Assembly (NCBI RefSeq): GCF_946998255.1
Contig: NZ_CAMPYN010000019.1
Location: 1 to 20,832 of the forward strand
DNA: 20,832 nucleotides
Direction of reading: 5' to 3'
Source: an uncultured Helcococcus sp.
GTDB lineage: Bacteria; Bacillota; Clostridia; Tissierellales; Peptoniphilaceae
Shown here: positions 15,801-20,832 of the stretch, one piece after another
Layout: every line of letters starts with the position of its first letter
How positions within the stretch are numbered: position 1 is the stretch's first letter
Notes under the pieces: generated by a model
Seen by the model: the letters and a program-made list of their open reading frames with translations, nothing else
The model's database searches: none
Told to the model about the DNA's origin: nothing
Program-made: the position numbers and the translations under genes

Positions 15801-18800
15801 ATCTAAGAATTTAACACTATATTTATTTCTTGTACTTTCATAAGAAGCTATATATCTAATTAGATTTCCATCAACTTCTTTTTTCCATTCATTAAATTTA
15901 TAGGTGAATTCCTGAGTTCTTGCTTTTGTTGGAGTTTCTCCATCATATTGAGGCTCTTCTCCAAATTTAACATCTGTAACTTTTTCTTTTAATACAGTTT
16001 CTTTATCTTCATCTAACCATACTACATCATAAAGGTTATCTACTTCTGTATACTTAGCTGTATATTCTACATCTTCTGTAACTTCTACAACTTCCTTGTC
16101 CCAACCATCATGAACATAATGAATCTTTTCATTACCTTCTTTTGCAGGAGCTTGAGGAGCTGTTGGTTTTGTACCATAGTCTACTTTCTCTGACTTGATT
16201 AGACCGCCATTTTCATCCAACCATCTAACTTCATATTGTCTTGGTTTAGATGTAAATGTCGCTTTATATTCAGTAGATTCTGTAGCTTTTGTTACTTCTG
16301 GAGTCCATTTATCAAAAGTATATACTCTCTTTTCATCCATTTCTTTTGTTGGAGTTTCTCCATCATAAGTTGGTAAAGTACTGTATTCTACTTCTTCATC
16401 TAATTCTAATAAAGAACCATCTTCATTTACCCATCTAATATTTATAATGTTTTCTTCTTTGTCATAAACTGGGGTAAAGATTATTTCATTATCTTCTTCC
16501 CTATATTCTTCCTTCCATTCTTTGAAAGTATAAATATAGTCAGCATCTGTTTCTTTTGCAGGTCCTTGAGGATGTTCTGGAAGTGAATCATTTACACCTA
16601 TAACTACAGGTTCTTTTACTTGGTTTCCAGCTTCATCTAACCATTTTACAGTTATTCCTTCGTCTTTTACCCACATGTCTTGTCTACTGCTATATACAAA
16701 GTCTGTATTAGCTTGAGATAACATTGTTGGTGTATATTCTTTGCCTGTACCTGCATGTGTTTGACCATTTTTTAATCTTGCTGGTTCTACATCGATAGAT
16801 CTAAAAGCATCTACTTTAGTTTTTCCATTAACATCATGGATGTATTGGTGAGTTTGTTCAATATCTTCATTAGATCCATTTACTAAACTAATCTTACCTG
16901 TTTTTTCACTAGATGTAATATTTGCCCCACCATTTGTAGTGAATATATACCCTTTAGATATTAATTCACCATTTATATCAATCAATACATCCTTAATATC
17001 TTTATCAGATCTTGCTGATGTAGCAGATTTAGGGTTTCTATAAACATTACTAAATTTCCCAGCAGATATTTGTCCTTTTCTAGTTGGTGAATATTCTACA
17101 GGAGCATATGTGAATGCTCTACCATATTTTGAAGCATATATATCCCAATCGTCTTTATCATATACATAGGCATTGTGACCTTCTTCAAGTATAACTTTAG
17201 CATCTTTATCAATAGTTACTTCTGAACCTGGTAGGAATGCTATACCACCATTAATTGTAGTATTTCCTGAATGGATATTTAAACTAAAGTTATTATTAAT
17301 TGGTAATTCATAATCTTTAGAAGATATATTTATTCCTGAAAAACCAACGCTTAAAGATTCTAATGATGCATCGCCATATAGATCAAAGCTCATTCTATCT
17401 ACTTCTGGATGATAAGTTTTAGTTATTTTACTTCCTTCTTTTAACCTAAATAGTGAATCATTTGATCCAATAAATTCCACACTTGGTGATAGATTTGAAG
17501 TCGAAAACCATCCACTACCAATTTTTATAGCACTTCTAACATAACCTGAAGCGCCATATTCATAAGTTAAAGGAACTTCTATATTTTGAACATAATATTG
17601 TAAGAATGGAAACACTCTATTTTTATTTCCTGATAGGTTTTGTAATACTCTTACACCCTTTAAGTCCCCGATTTGGATAGCTTCAAAGGTTCTACCACCA
17701 TTTTTTACATCTACGTTACCTGAACCAAAGATATAGCCCCATGTATATAGGGAAGCTCCATTTTGTACTGTAATTTTGGAATTATCCTCTAATTCAATAG
17801 CCCCATAAGGTCCACTTACAGAACCAAGAGAGCTTGATGTAGTTAATTTTGCACTTACACTTATCTCACCTTGTAGATCTATCGATACATTTTCCGCAAC
17901 TGTTAGCCTTCTAAATTCCTTAGGAGGCTCTTTGCTAGATTGTCCTCCAAGTCCTGGAGCATCTTTGTATAAAATATTTTTATCATCAAAAGGAATTAAT
18001 AAGGTAATTCCTTTTGGAATAGTTACATCTTCTTCTAAAGTATGGTCTTTGATTAAGTTTATTACTTCTTTTCCATTTTCTTGTGCATATTTGATAGCAT
18101 CCTTTAAGCTTCCAAACTTTTCTTCACCTACACTAAAATATTGGTCACCACCAAATACTCCAGAAACTACCCCACCATCTTTTACATAGACAGTGGTTTC
18201 GCTTTCTGTGGATATAGTTTCTCCATTATTTTCCCATTTTAATAACCTTAATGTATCAGTATTATTAGCTTTAAGCTTAAATCCTTCTGAATATTGCTTA
18301 GTTAAAGTAATATCTTCAGTAACTTCTTTCCCATCAACAGAATATGATCCTTTTTCTGGGGCTTTGAAGGTAACTGTAGTCATTTCAACTTCACCAAATA
18401 CAATGTTTGATAAGTTTACTTGTGATTTTTCACTTGCTTCAGCTTTTGATGTAGCCCTAATAACTACACTATCTCCAGCATCTAAGCTTTTAGAAAATGA
18501 ATCATCACTAGTTACTTCTTGTCCATCTATAGTAACTAGAGCATTATCTAAAACTAAATTATAGTCAAAAGATAAGGTCTGAGTTTTATCAGATGTGTTT
18601 TTTAGAGTTAAAACTGCGGTTCTATCGTAATTTGAGAAGAAACCTTCATATCCTGTTCCTCTAAATATTTTAGCTTCTAAGCTGTTACCTGCAGTTATAA
18701 ATGTTGCTGTTGGTTCTTTTTTATAATCAAATTCTTTCGCTTTATCATATACATCTGCATAAACATCAGATGTTTTATCTTTTTCTGCTATTTCCTCTTT

Positions 18801-18956
18801 CCAAGTAGCTTCTAATCCATCTAGATTAAACCCATCTACTTTATTACTCGCATACGCTACATTTGATACATTAGGTATAAATGGTAGCAGTAAAAGCATC
18901 GCAAGTAATAGGCTTACTACCCTTTTTATACTTTTATTTTTATTAAACGAATACAT
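12813..18956 (-). CDS. giant secreted wall-binding repeat protein (2047 aa)
   Basis: A secreted surface protein, probably an adhesin or structural wall protein. The signal peptide has basic residues then a hydrophobic core (about 12-31) and ends near VAYA-S (about 34-38). Residues 38-765 are beta-rich with many DG/NG turns and a stretch like a parallel beta-helix (about 300-700). Nine tandem ~69-aa repeats (768-1391) follow, then one Listeria-Bacteroides-type repeat (1393-1464, FDANGG...GYDFIGWNTDP). Six or so Tyr-rich wall-binding modules (about 1464-2047) end the protein; two acidic Glu/Thr/Lys linkers lie at about 1843-1867 and 1946-1976. There is no LPXTG, membrane tail or SLH domain, so attachment is presumably non-covalent through the C-terminal modules. 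The ATG follows the previous gene by 22 bases, with AAAGGG six bases before it. Function beyond surface attachment is not recognisable. Confidence 0.88.
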   Translation of the reverse strand: MYSFNKNKSIKRVVSLLLAMLLLLPFIPNVSNVAYASNKVDGFNLDGLEATWKEEIAEKDKTSDVYADVYDKAKEFDYKKEPTATFITAGNSLEAKIFRGTGYEGFFSNYDRTAVLTLKNTSDKTQTLSFDYNLVLDNALVTIDGQEVTSDDSFSKSLDAGDSVVIRATSKAEASEKSQVNLSNIVFGEVEMTTVTFKAPEKGSYSVDGKEVTEDITLTKQYSEGFKLKANNTDTLRLLKWENNGETISTESETTVYVKDGGVVSGVFGGDQYFSVGEEKFGSLKDAIKYAQENGKEVINLIKDHTLEEDVTIPKGITLLIPFDDKNILYKDAPGLGGQSSKEPPKEFRRLTVAENVSIDLQGEISVSAKLTTSSSLGSVSGPYGAIELEDNSKITVQNGASLYTWGYIFGSGNVDVKNGGRTFEAIQIGDLKGVRVLQNLSGNKNRVFPFLQYYVQNIEVPLTYEYGASGYVRSAIKIGSGWFSTSNLSPSVEFIGSNDSLFRLKEGSKITKTYHPEVDRMSFDLYGDASLESLSVGFSGINISSKDYELPINNNFSLNIHSGNTTINGGIAFLPGSEVTIDKDAKVILEEGHNAYVYDKDDWDIYASKYGRAFTYAPVEYSPTRKGQISAGKFSNVYRNPKSATSARSDKDIKDVLIDINGELISKGYIFTTNGGANITSSEKTGKISLVNGSNEDIEQTHQYIHDVNGKTKVDAFRSIDVEPARLKNGQTHAGTGKEYTPTMLSQANTDFVYSSRQDMWVKDEGITVKWLDEAGNQVKEPVVIGVNDSLPEHPQGPAKETDADYIYTFKEWKEEYREEDNEIIFTPVYDKEENIINIRWVNEDGSLLELDEEVEYSTLPTYDGETPTKEMDEKRVYTFDKWTPEVTKATESTEYKATFTSKPRQYEVRWLDENGGLIKSEKVDYGTKPTAPQAPAKEGNEKIHYVHDGWDKEVVEVTEDVEYTAKYTEVDNLYDVVWLDEDKETVLKEKVTDVKFGEEPQYDGETPTKARTQEFTYKFNEWKKEVDGNLIRYIASYESTRNKYSVKFLDENSNVLYQEDVEFGKLPEYKGETPSKEETKQFKYEFTGWDKDLVEVKEDVEYIAQFNEITRKYTIKFVNHDGTLLQSTSEKYGETPVYGGRLPRKQDSESASYKFTGWDQKISKVEGDKTYKAVFEENIFTYTIKWVNADGTLLEEDKDVKHGDLPEYNGKTPVKQMTNDKTFEFEGWDKEVVKATSDTTYTAKYKENKRLYNVVWKDENENDLLVEKYEYGQMPEFKGETPTKQETAQNIFEFSGWSPKLDAVTKDVVYTSQFKPIIKTYTVRWLDEDGSVLEIDENVPYGDIPTYDGNTPKKADDEKYSYKFDGWNPNIKMVEADTDYTASYKSEEIIKFNINFDANGGQNTMDQIRSAVGEIVKLPENKFTRSGYDFIGWNTDPEGFGDSYEDQDEIVIELEDITLYAQWKQKDGWKEDENGKTYIIDDKKAYHNEWKEIEGNRYFFDEYGYVKTGLSDVKEIDGTTNKYLFDEKTGVLLNSYTGIYEDGGDKYYLQNGMVVKYKGLVEVADSLGNKDYYYFEEEGRAVRDGIYDVDITNGLDIKEDSYEFDKEGRLIIPLKNGIYSEDGGLYYYENGERVFKGLFEYQGDLYYANRSGEVVRSTSYYVARDNGLKAKGRYKFDDLGRMIVDIDSNKKNGVYEEDGNKYYYRNDEKYFKGLFEENGKYYYAGEDGKLVASTDQVISKNNNLLEVKKYYFDENGELIFGNNGSGYITKGIVTVGDSLYFYKNNKPYYEGLFTSFGDMYYAKEDGQIVTGGLYEVIKHNNLLPAGIYEFDIKGILIGAIETEKETEKETEKEIETEKETEEEKNIKNGIYEEDGKLYFYENDQRTFKGLFALGGHYYYAKRTGELVVSGNYLIIRTNDLLPREKYDFDDQGRIIGKEAPYDTVETSKEVETEKETEKEAETEKEVETEKETVKNGIYKEDGKLFYYENNEKTYKGLFKLDGEYYYAKRTGELIVSENYLIIRTNDLLTRGRYNFDANGVITDAN
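12889..13304 (-). repeat. 416-bp direct repeat, copy 1 (identical to 19049-19464)
   Basis: Compared base by base, the two copies have no difference over 416 bases. It encodes the last two wall-binding modules and the Glu/Thr/Lys linker between them in the 2047-aa protein. Homology continues outside with scattered substitutions (four between 12866 and 12888; many after 13304). Confidence 0.95.
13031..13120 (-). repeat. Glu/Thr/Lys linker coded by degenerate 12-base units
   Basis: The strand is a run of variants of TTTTCNGTTTCT, encoding E-T-E-K type residues with occasional V and A. It lies inside the 416-bp repeat. A second such tract in this gene is at 13357-13430. Confidence 0.8.
13357..13430 (-). 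repeat. second Glu/Thr/Lys linker tract in the 2047-aa gene
   Basis: Degenerate 12-base units as in the other linkers, encoding mainly ETEKE repeats between two wall-binding modules. The composition is simple and the unit length is a multiple of three, so length changes would stay in frame. Confidence 0.8.
14784..16655 (-). repeat. nine tandem ~69-aa surface repeats
   Basis: Residues 768-1391 of the 2047-aa protein divide into nine units of about 208 bases. The shared pattern is a start like Y-x-V-x-W-x-D-E-D-G, a middle G-x-x-P-x-Y-x-G-x-T-P-x-K, then Y-x-F-x-GW and an ending V-x-x-D-x-x-Y-x-A-x-Y. Units are well diverged at the DNA level, unlike the C-terminal modules, so this is an old array. 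This kind of repeat is widespread in Firmicutes surface proteins and resembles internalin-B/Flg_new-type beta folds. Confidence 0.85.
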
Positions 18957-18978
18957 AATTTTCCCTTTCTTGTATGGA

Positions 18979-20832
18979 TTAATCTACCATTTGTCCTTTT
19001 TCATTAAAGTTATATCTTCCACGTGGTAATAAATCATTTGTTCTTATGATTAAGTAGTTTTCTGAAACTATTAATTCACCAGTTCTCTTTGCATAGTAGT
19101 ATTCCCCATCTAGCTTGAATAAACCTTTATATGTTTTTTCATTATTTTCATAATAGAATAGTTTTCCATCTTCTTTGTATATTCCATTTTTAACAGTTTC
19201 TTTTTCAGTTTCTACTTCCTTTTCGGTTTCTGCTTCTTTTTCTGTTTCCTTTTCAGTCTCTACTTCCTTTGAAGTTTCCACTGTGTCATAAGGAGCTTCT
19301 TTTCCGATTATTCTTCCTTGATCATCAAAATCATATTTTTCACGTGGTAGTAAATCATTTGTTCTTATGATTAAGTAGTTTCCTGAAACTACTAATTCAC
19401 CAGTTCTCTTTGCATAGTAATAATGTCCACCTAAAGCAAATAAGCCTTTGAATGTTCTTTGGTCGTTTTCATAGTAGTATAGCTTACCATCTTCTTCATA
19501 AATACCATTTTTTACTTGCTTGTCTACTTCCGGTTCTTTTTCTGTTTCCTTTTCGGTCTCAGTTTCAGTTTCTTTTTCGGTCTCTATTTCTGGTAATGGA
19601 TCCACTTCCGGTTTTACTTCAACTATCCTTCCCATTTCATCAAAAGTATAGTAGGCACGTGGTAATAAGCCATTGTCCTTTGTTACATAATATCTTTGCG
19701 ATACTACTAATTCACCAGTTCTCTTTGCATAATAGTAGTCACCATTAAATTCAAATAGACCTTTGTGTGTGATAGAGCCATCTTTATAAAAGATGTATTT
19801 ACCGTCAACATAGATGATTCCGTCTCTTACTTTTATGCCATCATCTTCTTTTTCGGTTTCTTTCTCAGTTTCTACTTCTTTTTCAGTTTCTTCTTCATCC
19901 TTTGTTTCTTCTGGTATTTCAGGTATTACTTGGTCATCATCTTTATCGAATATAAGTTTACCACTCTTGTCAAAGTAATAATCTTTTCTTTCTAAAAGAC
20001 CGTTAGTTATTTCTGGTGTATATCTTACGTCTTTTATAGCCCTATAACTGTTGCTGAAGTAGTAAAAATCATTTCCAACCCTTACTAATCCTTGTGCTTT
20101 TTCTAGCTCACCATTCTTTACTAGGAAGGTATTATCTCTATCGTCAACAACAAGTCCGCTATAGTTTTCTTGGAAAACATTGTTTTCGTCGAATAAATAT
20201 CTGCTATGTCTTTCTCCATCTGGAGTCCTTGTGATTCTAAAACCTTCAGCTAAATATTCATTAACTAGGGCAAAGTATTTTTTACCATCTACTTCAAACC
20301 ATCTGTTTTTATATGGAACATCTGCCCATAGGTATTTCCTACCATTTCTAGCATTTACAAATGCGCCCTTAATTAATCTCTTATCCTTAAAGGTGTATTC
20401 ATTTCCATTAACACTGTATTTTCCATCTACGGCTTCAAAAGTTTCTGGTGAGAAGTAATAGTAATGAGCATTACCATTTTCATCTACTATTTCTCTCCAA
20501 CCATCTCTTAATTCACCATTTATAGCGTAGTAGGTCTTGTCATCTTTTTCGATTAAGCCATTTATCTTACCTTGGGAAACACCATTAACATCAAATTTGT
20601 AATAGTATTTGTTTCCTTCATCTTGGTAGCCAGGTACTTCATGGATTCCTGTTAGCTTTTTATTGTTGTCATAGTAGTAAAGTCTGGAGTCTTCATTTGA
20701 CCAACCTTGTTTTACATTTTTATCTAATACATATTTATCTCTAAAGGAAGCAAATTCATTTTTAAATGAACCACCCTTTTCATTTTCATTTGTTGGGTTT
20801 ACAAACTGTTTCAATCCTGTTTCTTCACGAAC
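18979..20832 (-). CDS. wall-binding repeat surface protein, C-terminal part (5' end outside window)
   Basis: The frame is open to the window edge with no credible start. A TTG at 20814 is an internal Leu codon: no ribosome binding site precedes it and coding-like sequence (VREETG) continues upstream. 617 residues are visible. They consist of Tyr-rich wall-binding modules: first a degenerate set (KQGW...LYYYDNN, DGWRE...HYYYF, NRWFEVDGKKYF), then four units of the type G-L-F-x-x-x-G-x-YYYA-x-R-TGEL. Three acidic Glu/Thr/Lys linkers separate the last units. There is no LPXTG or membrane tail. The last two modules are near-identical to the end of the next gene, which starts 22 bases downstream; the pair is probably co-transcribed. 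The N-terminal functional part cannot be seen. Confidence 0.85.
   Translation of the reverse strand, partial: VREETGLKQFVNPTNENEKGGSFKNEFASFRDKYVLDKNVKQGWSNEDSRLYYYDNNKKLTGIHEVPGYQDEGNKYYYKFDVNGVSQGKINGLIEKDDKTYYAINGELRDGWREIVDENGNAHYYYFSPETFEAVDGKYSVNGNEYTFKDKRLIKGAFVNARNGRKYLWADVPYKNRWFEVDGKKYFALVNEYLAEGFRITRTPDGERHSRYLFDENNVFQENYSGLVVDDRDNTFLVKNGELEKAQGLVRVGNDFYYFSNSYRAIKDVRYTPEITNGLLERKDYYFDKSGKLIFDKDDDQVIPEIPEETKDEEETEKEVETEKETEKEDDGIKVRDGIIYVDGKYIFYKDGSITHKGLFEFNGDYYYAKRTGELVVSQRYYVTKDNGLLPRAYYTFDEMGRIVEVKPEVDPLPEIETEKETETETEKETEKEPEVDKQVKNGIYEEDGKLYYYENDQRTFKGLFALGGHYYYAKRTGELVVSGNYLIIRTNDLLPREKYDFDDQGRIIGKEAPYDTVETSKEVETEKETEKEAETEKEVETEKETVKNGIYKEDGKLFYYENNEKTYKGLFKLDGEYYYAKRTGELIVSENYLIIRTNDLLPRGRYNFNEKGQMVD
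19049..19464 (-). repeat. 416-bp direct repeat, copy 2 (identical to 12889-13304)
   Basis: This is the partner of the copy 6160 bases to the left, in the same orientation and the same codon phase of the homologous module. It encodes the last modules and linker of the upstream surface protein. Confidence 0.95.
19525..19594 (-). repeat. Glu/Thr/Lys linker tract in the upstream surface gene
   Basis: Degenerate 12-base units encoding ETEKE-type residues between two wall-binding modules. It differs in length and order from the corresponding linker of the downstream gene (13357-13430), although the flanking modules are alike. Confidence 0.75.
19846..19911 (-). repeat. third Glu/Thr/Lys linker tract in the upstream surface gene
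   Basis: The same kind of degenerate 12-base units, encoding E/T/K with some D and V residues, precede the module beginning at DGI. The linker of the 416-bp repeat (19191-19280) is the other tract of this gene. Confidence 0.75.

Noticed and set aside
18193..18564. Plus-strand open frame opposite the 2047-aa gene
   Set aside because: Shadow of the repeat-protein coding frame, with no start signal or homologue recognised. The same holds for the plus-strand frames at 19452-19995, which owe their Phe/Leu richness to the antisense of the acidic linkers.
20814..20832. TTG at 20814 as the start of the right-hand surface protein
   Set aside because: The frame stays open upstream to the window end, there is no ribosome binding site or signal peptide, and the protein begins mid-module. 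The gene is truncated by the window.

Overview
The window looks like chromosomal DNA of a low-GC Gram-positive anaerobe. The codon use is AT-rich, the ribosome binding sites are strong (AGGAGG type), and there are Rex, a lipoprotein PstS and wall-binding repeat proteins with ETEK-type linkers. An Anaerococcus/Peptoniphilus-like member of the Tissierellia is my best guess; this comes from gene style, not from a database match. Almost everything is on the minus strand; the one plus-strand gene is at 8816-10294.

The left part (1-2000) holds the beginning of an ABC-F ribosome-associated ATPase gene, cut by the window edge, and the redox repressor gene rex, separated by a terminator. From 2118 to 8627 lies a compact seven-gene phosphate-starvation operon read leftwards: pstS, pstC, pstA, pstB, phoU, phoB, phoR. 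A hairpin sits between pstS and pstC. Upstream of pstS is a clear array of TTNACA-type hexamers at exact 11-bp multiples, a PhoP/PhoB box. The operon therefore appears to carry both its regulator and the site that regulator binds. PstS is unusual: its two half-domains are in reversed order, a circular permutation. PstA has a large extra extracytoplasmic loop, and PhoR has almost no sensor domain.

Divergent from the pst operon, sharing its 188-bp control region, is a membrane phosphoglycerol transferase (LtaS/OpgB-type), which makes or modifies a phosphate-rich envelope polymer. A bidirectional terminator separates it from typA (bipA). Upstream of typA is a small orphan RsbW-type anti-sigma/HATPase protein with a SigB-like promoter candidate.

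The right third (12813-20832) encodes two adjacent large surface proteins. The downstream one is 2047 aa: a signal peptide, a beta-rich N-terminal region, nine tandem ~69-aa repeats, one Listeria-Bacteroides-type repeat, and a C-terminal array of Tyr-rich wall-binding modules joined by Glu/Thr/Lys linkers. The upstream one is cut at its 5' side by the window end and carries the same type of C-terminal array. The two genes share a 416-bp segment identical at every base, 6160 bp apart, which implies recent gene conversion or duplication and gives a route to recombination between them.

No tRNA, rRNA, CRISPR array or transposase was seen, and no stretch without a gene exceeds 200 bases.
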